From: Flavobacteriaceae bacterium
GTDB lineage: Bacteria > Bacteroidota > Bacteroidia > Flavobacteriales > Flavobacteriaceae
Assembly (NCBI GenBank): GCA_018402205.1
Contig: JAGYIX010000004.1
Coordinates: forward strand, 186,001 to 250,000
Direction of reading: 5' to 3'
DNA: 64,000 nt
Below the pieces are notes generated by a model. It ran no database searches. It saw nothing but the letters and a program-made list of their open reading frames with translations, and was not told the DNA's origin. The translations under genes and the position numbers were made by a program. Shown piece after piece: positions 1-8,206 of this stretch. Positions within the stretch are counted from its first letter, which is position 1. Each line of letters opens with the position of its first letter.

Positions 1-457
1 CTTCTACGAAGTCTCTACCCCAAGTGTAGCGTCCACCTACCGAGCAGTAGTACTGACCTTGTGGGCCGGGGAAACCTCCGCGAGGAAATCCTAGTGGAAG
101 ATCTGTTTCTGTGTCCATCAAGAAGTATTCTTGCTCAAATCCGAACCAGAAATCGTTGTCGTCATCATCAATGGTGGCGCGGTGGTTAGACACGTGAGGT
201 GTTCCGTCAGGACTCATGACCTCACACATTACTAAATAGCCGTTTAAACGGTCAGGATCCGGAAAAATGTTAACCGGTCTTAGAATGCAGTCAGAAGAAT
301 TTCCTTCGGCTTGCAGCGTTGAGCTTCCGTCGAAAGACCAATCTGAACAACTTTCTAACCTACCGTCGAAATCCGAAACAATTTTCGTTTTACTTCTGAG
401 TTCTTGAGTCGGAGTGTATCCGTCAAGCCAGATATATTCTAATTTAGCTTTGCTCAT
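1..457 (-). CDS. glnA: Glutamine synthetase, GSII type (5' part; cut by window start)
   Basis: This gene is absent from the ORF track because its stop lies outside the window. Reading the reverse strand from ATG at 457 gives about 152 residues beginning MSKAKLEYIWLDGYTPTQEL and continuing through DFDGRLESCSDWSFDGSST and WFGFEQEYF. These are the N-terminal beta-grasp and the start of the catalytic domain of the short, eukaryote-like GSII enzyme, which condenses glutamate and ammonia with ATP. GSII is common in Bacteroidota. The ATG just upstream in another frame runs into TGA at once, so 457 is the only sensible start. It is divergent from purM across a 184-base gap. With glnK-amtB a few kb away it suggests a nitrogen-assimilation neighbourhood, though the two are not in one operon. 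Confidence 0.93.
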   Translation of the reverse strand, partial: MSKAKLEYIWLDGYTPTQELRSKTKIVSDFDGRLESCSDWSFDGSSTLQAEGNSSDCILRPVNIFPDPDRLNGYLVMCEVMSPDGTPHVSNHRATIDDDDNDFWFGFEQEYFLMDTETDLPLGFPRGGFPGPQGQYYCSVGGRYTWGRDFVE

Positions 458-619
458 ATCATTATTTGATTGAAAATTTTTCGAAAATAATTCTTTCTGC
501 ACCTAAACCTTCAACATAACCTCCGAGTTATCAAATAATTATAAACTTGTTAAAATTGTGCGCCCTGAACCACTAATGCCTTAACTCTTTTGGGTTTTCT
601 TTTATAATGGCATAAGTTC

Positions 620-627
620 TATTTTTG
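620..627 (+). promoter_or_regulatory. Candidate -7 promoter box for purM
   Basis: TATTTTTG matches the Bacteroidota TAnnTTTG -7 consensus and ends 14 bases before the purM ATG. A TTTTG lies upstream at 588-592, but the 27-base spacing is longer than the usual 17-23, so only the -7 box is called. Confidence 0.5.
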
Positions 628-641
628 CGCAAACGATCTTC

Positions 642-1823
642 ATGGCCACTTCAGATTCTAATAGATACGCTCAGCGCGGAGTTTCGGCTTCAAAAGAAGA
701 CGTGCATGAGGCTATTGCAAATGTCGACAAGGGCTTGTTTCCTAAAGCCTTTTGCAAGATCGTCGAAGATGCGCTAACTGGAGATCCTGACTATTGTCTA
801 GTGATGCATGCCGACGGAGCCGGAACCAAGTCTTCACTGGCCTATATTTACTGGAAGCAGACCGGCGACCTCTCCGTTTGGAAGGGCATAGCCCAAGACG
901 CGCTGGTTATGAACCTAGACGACCTTATTTGCGTTGGGGCTACCGACCGCATCATGCTTTCTTCTACCATAGGCCGCAACGCTCGATTGATTCCGAAAGA
1001 AGTCATCAGAGCACTTATTGAAGGCACCGAAGAGCTTGTAGCTTCGTTGAAGGCATACGGAATTTACATTCATACCACCGGAGGCGAAACCGCCGACGTA
1101 GGCGATCTAGTGCGCACTATCATTGTAGATTCTACGGTAACCGCGCGTATGAAGCGTACCGATGTGATCGACAATGCGAACATACAGCCGGGAGACGTGA
1201 TCGTCGGCTTTGCTTCTTTCGGACAAGCCACTTATGAAGATAACTACAACGGCGGAATGGGTAGTAATGGTTTAACCTCGGCTCGTCATGATATGTTTGA
1301 CAAGAGCCTTGCCGACACTTATCCGGAGAGTTTTGATAACGGCCTCGCTCGAGAGTTAGTCTATTCGGGAAACTTCAAGCTCACCGATGCAGTTGAGGGT
1401 TCACCCCTTGATGCCGGAAAATTAGTGCTTTCGCCTACGCGCACGTATGCACCCATTGTGAAAGCGATGCTAGAAAGCGTAGATCGCTCAAAGATACATG
1501 GGCTCATTCACTGCAGTGGCGGTGCACAAACTAAGGTGCTTCACTTTGTAGACCAGCTGCACATCATTAAGGATCAGCTGTTTGAGGTGCCTGTGCTCTT
1601 TAAAACCATTCAGCAGCAGTCGGCCACGAGCTGGCAAGAGATGTACAAGGTGTTTAACTGCGGACACCGCCTAGAGGCCTATGTATCTCAAGAAATCGCA
1701 CAAGAACTCATCGCGATTTCCGAATCTTTTGGTGTCGCCGCCAAGATTATAGGTAGGGTAGAGGCTAGTCCCCAAAAGCAGCTCACCATTGAAAGTGAGT
1801 ACGGTACCTTCGAGTACCGTTAG
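642..1823 (+). CDS. purM: Phosphoribosylformylglycinamidine cyclo-ligase (AIR synthase), Bacteroidota type
   Basis: A 393-residue PurM/SelD-superfamily enzyme, predicted to close formylglycinamidine ribonucleotide to aminoimidazole ribonucleotide in purine synthesis, using ATP in the cytoplasm. Visible features are the N-terminal RYAQRGVSASKEDV, the HADGAGTKSSLAY phosphate/Mg region near residues 56-68, NLDDLICVGATD, the GGETADVGDL loop, and the C-terminal GLIHCSGGAQTKVL and FNCGHRLEAYV segments. It is longer than E. coli PurM (about 345), as is usual for the Bacteroidota form. ATG at 642 follows a TATTTTTG box. It is first in a run with prfA and pyrF (54-base gap to prfA). I infer function from family; no key residue looks absent. 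Confidence 0.88.
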   Translation: MATSDSNRYAQRGVSASKEDVHEAIANVDKGLFPKAFCKIVEDALTGDPDYCLVMHADGAGTKSSLAYIYWKQTGDLSVWKGIAQDALVMNLDDLICVGATDRIMLSSTIGRNARLIPKEVIRALIEGTEELVASLKAYGIYIHTTGGETADVGDLVRTIIVDSTVTARMKRTDVIDNANIQPGDVIVGFASFGQATYEDNYNGGMGSNGLTSARHDMFDKSLADTYPESFDNGLARELVYSGNFKLTDAVEGSPLDAGKLVLSPTRTYAPIVKAMLESVDRSKIHGLIHCSGGAQTKVLHFVDQLHIIKDQLFEVPVLFKTIQQQSATSWQEMYKVFNCGHRLEAYVSQEIAQELIAISESFGVAAKIIGRVEASPQKQLTIESEYGTFEYR

Positions 1824-1877
1824 CTATCGTCTACAGACCTGAGTAAAAACACTTAATTTCGATTCAATTACTTATCG

Positions 1878-2954
1878 ATGATAGATAAACTAAACATTAT
1901 AAAGCAGCGCTACGATGAAATCGGAGATCTCATCATTCAACCCGATGTGATCACCGATCAGAAACGTTACGTTCAGCTCAATAAAGAATACACTTCGCTT
2001 AAAGCGCTGGTCGCCAAGCGATCAGAATACCTAGAGCTCAAGAACAATTTGGCCGAGGCTGAAGAACTGATTTCTCAGTCTGACGATGCCGAAATGATCG
2101 AGATGGCTCGTATGCAATTTGACGAGGCAAAATCTAAGTTGCCTTTGGTAGAGGAAGAAATCAAGTTATTGCTCATTCCTAAAGATCCCGAAGACGAGAA
2201 AGATGTGGTTATGGAGATTCGTGCAGGTACGGGCGGAGACGAAGCGAGTATTTTCGCTGGAGACCTCTTTAGAATGTATACCAAGTATTGTGAGTCAAAA
2301 GGATGGAAAACCAATATTATCGATTTGAATGAGGGAACCAGCGGAGGCTTTAAAGAGATACACTTTGAAGTGAGTGGCCAAGACGTCTACGGCACATTGA
2401 AATACGAGGCTGGAGTGCATCGCGTGCAGCGCGTACCTCAAACCGAAACTCAAGGGCGTGTGCACACGAGCGCGGCCACAGTAATGGTTATTCCCGAAGC
2501 AGAAGACTTTGATGTAGCCATTGAACCTAAAGATGTACGTGTAGATTTTTTCTGTTCTTCGGGCCCCGGAGGTCAATCGGTAAACACCACCTATTCGGCG
2601 GTGCGCTTAACACACTTACCGACCGGAATTGTAGCGCAGTGCCAAGATCAAAAATCACAGCATAAGAATAAAGAGAAAGCCTTTAAAGTCTTGCGCTCAA
2701 GACTATACGATGTAGAGTTGGCCAAAAGGCAAGAAGAAGATGCGGCAAAGCGTAACTCACAGGTGAGTTCTGGAGACAGATCAGCCAAGATCCGCACCTA
2801 TAATTATCCTCAGGGAAGAGTAACAGATCATCGCATTGGTCTTACTCTGTATGATCTTCAGGGTATTATTAATGGCGACGTTCAGCGCATAATCGACGAG
2901 TTGAGACTGGTCGAAAATACCGAAAAACTTAAAGAAGCCTCAGAAACTTTTTAG
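1878..2954 (+). CDS. prfA: Peptide chain release factor 1
   Basis: A 358-residue class I release factor that recognises UAA/UAG in the ribosomal A site and triggers peptidyl-tRNA hydrolysis. The GGQ hydrolysis motif is in [20 protein letters not shown]. The codon-recognition tripeptide region reads [18 protein letters not shown], i.e. PQT where E. coli RF1 has PAT; this fits the P-x-T pattern of RF1 rather than the SPF of RF2. The N-terminal coiled domain and the [38 protein letters not shown] tail region are normal for the family. Length is typical. Its stop is one base from the pyrF ATG, so the two are very likely co-transcribed. Confidence 0.96.
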   Translation: MIDKLNIIKQRYDEIGDLIIQPDVITDQKRYVQLNKEYTSLKALVAKRSEYLELKNNLAEAEELISQSDDAEMIEMARMQFDEAKSKLPLVEEEIKLLLIPKDPEDEKDVVMEIRAGTGGDEASIFAGDLFRMYTKYCESKGWKTNIIDLNEGTSGGFKEIHFEVSGQDVYGTLKYEAGVHRVQRVPQTETQGRVHTSAATVMVIPEAEDFDVAIEPKDVRVDFFCSSGPGGQSVNTTYSAVRLTHLPTGIVAQCQDQKSQHKNKEKAFKVLRSRLYDVELAKRQEEDAAKRNSQVSSGDRSAKIRTYNYPQGRVTDHRIGLTLYDLQGIINGDVQRIIDELRLVENTEKLKEASETF

Positions 2955-2955
2955 T

Positions 2956-3774
2956 ATGAACACTGCATTCTTAAGTAATGAAATACGCAAAAAAGGATCG
3001 TTTCTCTGTGTAGGAATTGATCCGGTGCCAGAGCTTCTTCCTGATCACCTGAAGGGGCAAAAAGATTCATTGATTCAGTTCTGTACTGCTATTGTAGATG
3101 CAACAGCTCCCTACTGCGTGGCCTACAAGCCAAATATCGCTTTTTTTGAGGCCTATGGAATCCCCGGTTGGCAAGCTCTGGAGCAACTGATCGGCTACAT
3201 CAAGACGAACTACCCCGATCACTTCACCATAGCCGATGCTAAAAGGGGAGATATCGGAAACACTGCCAAGGCTTATGCTAAGGCCTTCTTTGAGGTTTTA
3301 AATTTTGACGCGATTACCTTGTCGCCCTATATGGGGGTAGAAACTATAGAGCCTTATCTCGCCTATGAAGATAAGACGGCCATAGTGCTTGCACTTACTT
3401 CAAACCATGGAGCTTTCGATTTTCAATGGAACGAAGACGGCAAAGGGCCGCATTTGGTTGAAAAAGTGGTGGCCAAAACTTTAGAATTAGCTTCAAGCGA
3501 TCGCATAATGTTCGTAGTAGGAGCCACTCAAGTAGCACAGTTAAGAGCCTTGCGTGCGCTGGCCCCGGATTCTTTCTTCTTGATGCCGGGTATAGGCGCG
3601 CAGGGCGGATCACTCACGGCCGCCTTTGATGCCGCGAAAACCAAAGAGGTAGGCTTAATCGTAAATTCTTCTAGGGGAATTATTTACGCCTCTTCTAGAA
3701 CAGATTTTGCTGAGGCAGCGGCCAAAGAGGCCCAAAGGTTGCAGCATCAAATGCAAACATTACTGTATATTTAG
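2956..3774 (+). CDS. pyrF: Orotidine 5'-phosphate decarboxylase (long, type 2 form)
   Basis: A 272-residue TIM-barrel decarboxylase that converts OMP to UMP, the last step of de novo pyrimidine synthesis. N-terminal FLCVGIDPVPELLP, KPNIAFFEAYG, and the catalytic block TIADAKRGDIGNTAKAYAKAFF (Asp-Lys-Arg with the following Asp) are all present, together with the phosphate-binding segment FFLMPGIGAQGG near residue 205 and VNSSRGIIYAS. The extra length compared with E. coli PyrF fits the type 2 subfamily found in Bacteroidota, mycobacteria and others. It starts one base after the prfA stop and is followed three bases later by a hydrolase, so it is an internal operon gene. Confidence 0.95.
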   Translation: MNTAFLSNEIRKKGSFLCVGIDPVPELLPDHLKGQKDSLIQFCTAIVDATAPYCVAYKPNIAFFEAYGIPGWQALEQLIGYIKTNYPDHFTIADAKRGDIGNTAKAYAKAFFEVLNFDAITLSPYMGVETIEPYLAYEDKTAIVLALTSNHGAFDFQWNEDGKGPHLVEKVVAKTLELASSDRIMFVVGATQVAQLRALRALAPDSFFLMPGIGAQGGSLTAAFDAAKTKEVGLIVNSSRGIIYASSRTDFAEAAAKEAQRLQHQMQTLLYI

Positions 3775-3777
3775 TCT

Positions 3778-4563
3778 ATGCTTCACTACACTACCTATAC
3801 AAATGCACGATCAGATCAATGGGTCACCTTCGTTCACGGCGCTGGAGGTAGTTCTACTATTTGGTTTAAACAGATTCGCGATTTTAAGAAGCATTTTAAT
3901 GTGTTATTACTCGATTTGAGGGGTCATGGAGATTCTAAAATTTCTCTTTCGCAGGCCTTTAATAGCAAGTACACCTTTAATTCTATAGCCGACGATATCA
4001 TTGAAGTGCTCGATTTTTTAGCCATCGAGCGCTCTCACTTCGTAGGTATATCGCTAGGCACTATTCTAATTCGAAACCTAGCCGATCGTTGTCCTGGACG
4101 GGTGCAATCTATGGTTTTAGGTGGAGCCATCGTAAAACTAGACGTGCGCTCTAGCTTATTGATTCATTTGGGCAATACGTTTAAATCAGTGGTTCCGTAT
4201 ATCTGGCTGTACCGTTTTTTTGCCTTTGTAATTATGCCGAATAAGAATCATAAAGAGTCTAGGCATTTATTTGTGCGCGAGGCCAAGAAACTGTATCAGA
4301 AAGAATTTTTAAAGTGGTTTAAGCTTACTGCTGAACTCAATCCGCTTCTGCGCCTCTACCGCAGCGTAAATGTGGATATTCCAACACTATACGTTATGGG
4401 TGAAGAAGACTACCTCTTTCTGCCGCCCATTCGGGAGCTCCTAAAAAATCAAATGAACGCCACCCTAGAGGTAGTGGCCTGTTGCGGGCATGTGGTGAAC
4501 GTAGAGCAGCCCGCTGTCTTTAACGCAACTACCTTGGGTTTTCTGAAAAACCGAACTAATTGA
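3778..4563 (+). CDS. Alpha/beta-fold hydrolase
   Basis: A 261-residue cytoplasmic protein with the alpha/beta hydrolase pattern: an oxyanion-loop HGAGGSSTIWFKQ, DLRGHGDS, the nucleophile elbow FVGISLGTILIRNLA (G-x-S-x-G, Ser near residue 93), a candidate acid in VMGEEDYLFLPP, and a terminal His in CCGHVVNVEQP. The full Ser-Asp-His triad is therefore visible. Substrate cannot be told from sequence; esterases, lactonases and MenH-like enzymes share this pattern. It starts three bases after pyrF and probably ends this operon. Its last 8 bases overlap the 3' end of the convergent gene. Confidence 0.85.
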   Translation: MLHYTTYTNARSDQWVTFVHGAGGSSTIWFKQIRDFKKHFNVLLLDLRGHGDSKISLSQAFNSKYTFNSIADDIIEVLDFLAIERSHFVGISLGTILIRNLADRCPGRVQSMVLGGAIVKLDVRSSLLIHLGNTFKSVVPYIWLYRFFAFVIMPNKNHKESRHLFVREAKKLYQKEFLKWFKLTAELNPLLRLYRSVNVDIPTLYVMGEEDYLFLPPIRELLKNQMNATLEVVACCGHVVNVEQPAVFNATTLGFLKNRTN

Positions 4564-4930
4564 GCTGAGCCCGCCACTGGGTGTAGTTGGCTAGCAGTAT
4601 TTGTCTATACAGCCGTAATGCCCGTTTAGAGAGCTGTAGATACTCTTTGTTTACCGCGTGGTCGTATTCAAGCCCTCTCAGATAAGACTGAAGGTTTTTA
4701 GCTAGTATCATGGCTAAACGAATGAGCGAAAAATGCTGTTTTAATGTGGCGTGGTCGTAGAGCGCATTATAGACACTGTGCTTTAGTAGAATAGAATCTT
4801 CGATGATCTGATGGGTGATCTCTGAGGTCAGCGCATTAGGCCTTTGGGCTTTTTCATCAGAAAAGCGCACGCGCTCGGTAATCTCACAAAGCGAGAGCGT
4901 GTCTTGGTAAAATTTTTCTGATAACAACAT
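4556..4930 (-). CDS. Hypothetical helical protein
   Basis: A 124-residue protein I do not recognise. It has no signal peptide or membrane segment, no Cys cluster and no obvious catalytic motif. The sequence is almost entirely predicted helix, with heptad-like hydrophobic spacing in ITHQIIEDSILLKHSVYN and in the C-terminal LQLSKRALRLYRQILLANY, so an all-alpha bundle or oligomerising protein is plausible. It has its own AT-rich upstream region shared with the divergent Lrp-family gene. The ORF overlaps the hydrolase 3' end by 8 bases in the convergent orientation. It is a genuine-looking ORF (balanced composition, isolated start) but function is unknown. Confidence 0.6.
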   Translation of the reverse strand: MLLSEKFYQDTLSLCEITERVRFSDEKAQRPNALTSEITHQIIEDSILLKHSVYNALYDHATLKQHFSLIRLAMILAKNLQSYLRGLEYDHAVNKEYLQLSKRALRLYRQILLANYTQWRAQLN

Positions 4931-4986
4931 GTCTCGAAATTAATCGAAGACATGAACACAGTGATATAATAATTAAGGTAAAATTA

Positions 4987-5010
4987 TATATTTACATTAA
5001 TAAATAATGT
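4987..5010 (+). promoter_or_regulatory. Candidate promoter box and inverted repeat for the Lrp-family gene
   Basis: TATATTTA (4987-4994) is a TAnnTTTG-like -7 box. Overlapping its last base is ACATTA-ATAAA-TAATGT (4994-5010), a perfect 6-bp inverted repeat where transcription would start. AT-rich dyads like this are typical of Lrp/AsnC targets, so autoregulation is a reasonable inference. Confidence 0.4.
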
Positions 5011-5037
5011 TTTTTAGTTAAATAAAACTAATTATTA

Positions 5038-5475
5038 ATGATAGATCGAATCGACCAGCGGATTATTCAATTACTTCAGCAAAATGCGCGCATTCCGTTC
5101 ACTAAAATGGGGGCCGAAGTGGGCCTGAGTTCGGCAGCGGTTGCCGATCGGGTACGAAAGCTAGAAGACGAAGGCGTCATTCTTGGGTACGGTATTCAAC
5201 TAGACCCTAGTTTACTGGGCTACCCTCTTCACGCCATTATTCACTTAAGGGCATTCGTAGGTATGCTGAAGCCCTTTCTCGCCCGGGTGCCCTCGTTGAA
5301 CGAAATTCGAAATTGTTACCGCGTAACCGGAAATGAAAACATCATCATGGAGGTGGTATTGACCGATCAAAAGCACCTTGAGAAGCTCATAGATTTACTA
5401 ATTTCGTATGGAGAAACCCGCACCCATATTGTGCTTTCCCAAGTTATTTGCGATGCGCCTATTCAGTCTGTTTAG
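5038..5475 (+). CDS. Lrp/AsnC family transcriptional regulator
   Basis: A 145-residue feast/famine regulator. The N-terminal HTH reads IDRIDQRIIQLLQQNARIPFTKMGAEVGLSSAAVADRVRKLEDEGVILGYG, the standard AsnC-type winged helix, and the rest is a RAM/AsnC ligand-binding ferredoxin-like domain with the V-T-G-x-N-x-x-x-E signature in YRVTGNENIIMEV. Such proteins form octamers and respond to amino acids. Length is typical (140-165). It is transcribed alone or with the following DUF1684 lipoprotein, whose start overlaps its last 23 bases. The ligand and target genes cannot be read from sequence; autoregulation through the upstream dyad is possible. Confidence 0.93.
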   Translation: MIDRIDQRIIQLLQQNARIPFTKMGAEVGLSSAAVADRVRKLEDEGVILGYGIQLDPSLLGYPLHAIIHLRAFVGMLKPFLARVPSLNEIRNCYRVTGNENIIMEVVLTDQKHLEKLIDLLISYGETRTHIVLSQVICDAPIQSV

Positions 5476-6084
5476 TTTAATCCTTATGCTAGCTTCTTGT
5501 GCAGAGAAGCGCTATCACGACGATCAGGCTAGCGTTAATCTAGACACTATTTCTGAGGTTTTGCATGAGGCTTACAAATGGCAAAATAAAAAAAACGAGA
5601 CCTTTAAAGGGGCAGAAAGCCCGCTTAGGCCCAAAGAGAAAAAGGCCTTTAACCGCTTGTCTTTTTTTAAACCTGATTCTTCTTTTATCGTGAAGGCCCG
5701 TTTTGAGCAAGAGCCAGATCCGGAGGCTTTTGACATGCCAACTACAACCAACACAACAACCAAAGAGATAATCTACGGAAGACTTTACTTTAGTCTAAAG
5801 GGGAGCAGCAGCAGCTTGAAGTATATAGAGCCTTTGAGCCTCAAGATGATTATTTGTTTTTACCATTCTTCGATAAGACCAGTGGCTTAAGCACTTACGG
5901 AGGCGGAAGGTATATCGATCTCACCTTTCCGTTAGAAGATACGGTTGTTATTGACTTTAATAAGTCCTACAATCCTTATTGTGCGTACAATCCTAAATAT
6001 GCCTGCGCCCTTGTTCCATCGGTAAACAGCTTGTCGGTTGCCGTAGAGGCGGGGGAGCGCAAATTTGATCTAATGTTCCAATAA
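5453..6084 (+). pseudogene. DUF1684 family lipoprotein, interrupted by a one-base frameshift
   Basis: Two ORF-track entries (5408-5890 and 5854-6084) are halves of one gene. Starting at ATG 5453 there is a lipoprotein signal MRLFSLFSLILMLASCAEK (lipobox LASC). The first frame runs to YGRLYFSLKG; the second frame carries on with EQQQLEVYRAFEPQDDYLFLPFFDKTSGLSTYGGGRYIDL and the DUF1684 hallmark DFNKSYNPYCAYNPKYAC. The change of frame falls in AAAGGGG at 5797-5803, where one extra G would restore a single ORF of about 210 codons. Missing base in the assembly, real mutation, or -1 ribosomal slippage on the in-frame heptamer A-AAG-GGG are the alternatives. DUF1684 proteins are of unknown biochemical function. 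The start at 5453 overlaps the Lrp gene. Confidence 0.85.
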
Positions 6085-6090
6085 TAAAGA

Positions 6091-6122
6091 GGGTGAGCTA
6101 TGCTTTTGAGCGCAGCTCACCC
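6091..6122. terminator. Bidirectional intrinsic terminator
   Basis: GGGTGAGCT and AGCTCACCC form a perfect 9-bp stem (6091-6099 / 6114-6122) with a 14-base loop between two convergent genes. On the reverse strand the stem is followed by CTCTTTATTATT; the forward side has only a short T stretch, so it should work best for the amtB operon. Confidence 0.75.
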
Positions 6123-6150
6123 TTAGTAGGAATTAATCTGGTTTACTGAT

Positions 6151-6882
6151 TTAGAAACTAAATCCGGTGGTTAACTTGAAGAAGGATTCCGCTCCGTCTA
6201 CAACATCAGTTCCAAAGGTAAAGCGCGCGAAAGGCCCTCCATTTGGGTGGGTAAATTGAATATAAGGCCCTACCCACTGGTAAACGTCTGTTGAGGTTTC
6301 TACTTTAGAGCCTCCAGAATTGATCAAGTGCTCGAAGTGCGCCCCTAAAGAAATTACTTCACTGGCCTTTATTCCGGTATTCACCCAGTAATGAATATAG
6401 GCTAGTGTGGTTTCGCCCATAGGGGCTTTGTCTTGTAATGGAGCATATAGACCAAAATAGAGTTGCCCTTCGAGCAAATCACTGGCTAAATTAGCCGTTA
6501 AATTGGGTACAATACCGTCTCCAAAGATAGAGGGCTCTAGTGCACCCGAACTTAATAAACTTCCGCTCACAATACCTAGTTGAGGATTAATGGTCAGGTA
6601 TTCTCCAGCTGAAAATGAAGCACCTACTCCAAATTCAGTCCAATTACCCCATGCGGCCCCTGTTCCACCTCCCCAATGAATTCCGTAAAAGGTCAATAAT
6701 ACCTTTTCAGGATCTCCATAGCTTCCCTGAAAAGTAGGATAGAAGCCAAAGAAAGTATCTGAGTTTAGGGTGACTCCGAAATCGAAAGATTTTTCTTGAC
6801 TTCTAAGTGATGTAGAATGTAAAACGCATACTAAAAGAAGTAATAAACTAGATTGTACAGCAGTTAAGTAAGTTGTTTTCAT
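6151..6882 (-). CDS. Outer-membrane beta-barrel protein linked to the ammonium transporter
   Basis: A 243-residue secreted protein. It starts with a signal peptide (MKTTYLTAVQSSLLLLLVCVLHSTSLRSQ) and continues as alternating aromatic/Gly-rich strands such as GFYPTFQGSYGDPEK and EGQLYFGLYAPLQDK, ending in ...FFKLTTGFSF with the C-terminal Phe expected of a BAM substrate. It has no recognisable enzymatic motif. It is third in the glnK-amtB-OMP run, 50 bases from amtB, and is followed by a strong terminator, so it likely responds to nitrogen. A role as an outer-membrane channel or sensor for ammonium is inference from position only. Short for a porin (about 10-12 strands could fit). Confidence 0.8.
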   Translation of the reverse strand: MKTTYLTAVQSSLLLLLVCVLHSTSLRSQEKSFDFGVTLNSDTFFGFYPTFQGSYGDPEKVLLTFYGIHWGGGTGAAWGNWTEFGVGASFSAGEYLTINPQLGIVSGSLLSSGALEPSIFGDGIVPNLTANLASDLLEGQLYFGLYAPLQDKAPMGETTLAYIHYWVNTGIKASEVISLGAHFEHLINSGGSKVETSTDVYQWVGPYIQFTHPNGGPFARFTFGTDVVDGAESFFKLTTGFSF

Positions 6883-6932
6883 GAATGTTTGGTTTTTGAT
6901 TAATGATTAAAAGTGAAAGAAATACATAGTGG

Positions 6933-8189
6933 TTACTGTTGATTAAGTCTAAAGTCAGGATAGGCGTCCATGCCGTGTTCATGAATATCTAGCCCCTCTA
7001 TCTCTTCTGCACGGCTAACTCGAATACCTATGGTTTTCTTTAAAGTGAAAATGATTATAAAGGCTGATAGAGAGCAGAATAAAGCAACCGTACCTATCCC
7101 TGCCAGTTGAACTACGAATTGATCTAAAGAAGACTTTGCTCCAAAAATTCCAACGGCTAATGTTCCCCAAATGCCAGTACCTAGGTGTACTGCGATGGCT
7201 CCAACTGGATCGTCAAGATGGAATTTATCTAAAAGTGATACAGAAAATACAATGAGTAAACCGCCAATAAGTCCAATGTATATTGCTTGATCAGGGCTCA
7301 TCTGATCGGCGCCTGCCGTTATGCTAACCAATCCGCCTAGAATACCGTTTAAGTATAAGGTGAGATCTAGGTTTTTATAGCGTATGTAAGCTATTAGAAA
7401 GGCGGCAACTCCGCCGGCCGCGGCTGCTAATGAAGTGTTAACTAAGGTTAATGAGGTGAGTTCGGGGTCTGCTGAAAGCACAGAACCTCCATTAAACCCA
7501 AACCACCCGAGCCACAGAATAAGTACGCCAGCAGTGGTAAAAGGCATACTGTGCCCAGTGATGGCGTTTGCACTTTTATCTTCATTGTATTTTCCAATTC
7601 TAGGGCCTAAAAGGTAAACAGCAACTAGCGCAGCCCATCCGCCTACAGAGTGAACAATGGTAGAACCCGCAAAGTCGTAGAATCCTTCAGCTTCTCCGTA
7701 AGAAAGGGTAGAGAGAAATCCTCCTCCCCATTGCCATGAGCCGGCAATTGGGTAAATGATACCCACATAAAGTACAGTGAATAAAAAGAAGGCGTTTAGT
7801 TTAATGCGCTCTGCTACCGCGCCTGATACGATGGTGGCTGCTGTTGCGGCAAACATTCCTTGAAATAGAAAATCGGTCCACCAGGTGTATCCGCTATTGG
7901 CATAAGCGGGTGTCATTCCATTTGCGGGTGGAGTTATTCCAAATCCTGCGAATTTAAAAAAGCCAAAATCTGAATCTTCAAACCCTGGATACATTAGATT
8001 AAAGCCTCCGACATAGTACAACAGTAAACCGACGGTGATGATGAAAATATTTTTAAAGAGAATATTGATAGTGTTCTTTTGACGGGTTAGTCCGATCTCT
8101 AGAAAAGAAAAGCCTAGGTGCATAAAAAAAACTAGTCCTGTACAGAGCATCATCCAGATATTATTGGCGGTAAATAGTGCTGTTTCCAT
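6933..8189 (-). CDS. amtB: Ammonium transporter (Amt/Mep/Rh family)
   Basis: A 418-residue inner-membrane protein with about 11 hydrophobic segments. Family signatures include FSFLEIGLTRQKNTINILFKN in the first hairpin, DFAGSTIVHSVGGWAALV (first pore His) and GAIAVHLGTGIWGTLAVG (second pore His), plus the GFNGGSVL segment. The extended N-terminal helix starts with METALFTANNIWMMLC, so no cleaved signal peptide is needed. The C-terminal cytoplasmic tail (RAEEIEGLDIHEHGMDAYPDF) is the conserved regulatory tail that contacts P-II proteins. It lies 17 bases downstream of glnK, the classic arrangement, and is presumably blocked by GlnK when nitrogen is plentiful. Confidence 0.97.
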   Translation of the reverse strand: METALFTANNIWMMLCTGLVFFMHLGFSFLEIGLTRQKNTINILFKNIFIITVGLLLYYVGGFNLMYPGFEDSDFGFFKFAGFGITPPANGMTPAYANSGYTWWTDFLFQGMFAATAATIVSGAVAERIKLNAFFLFTVLYVGIIYPIAGSWQWGGGFLSTLSYGEAEGFYDFAGSTIVHSVGGWAALVAVYLLGPRIGKYNEDKSANAITGHSMPFTTAGVLILWLGWFGFNGGSVLSADPELTSLTLVNTSLAAAAGGVAAFLIAYIRYKNLDLTLYLNGILGGLVSITAGADQMSPDQAIYIGLIGGLLIVFSVSLLDKFHLDDPVGAIAVHLGTGIWGTLAVGIFGAKSSLDQFVVQLAGIGTVALFCSLSAFIIIFTLKKTIGIRVSRAEEIEGLDIHEHGMDAYPDFRLNQQ

Positions 8190-8206
8190 AAAATGTTCTT
8201 TTCTGA

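Noticed and set aside
794-1021. ORF on the plus strand inside purM, as an example of the many shadow ORFs in the track
   Set aside because: Lies in another frame of a well-supported gene and has no family resemblance. All similar internal or antisense track entries were left out for the same reason.
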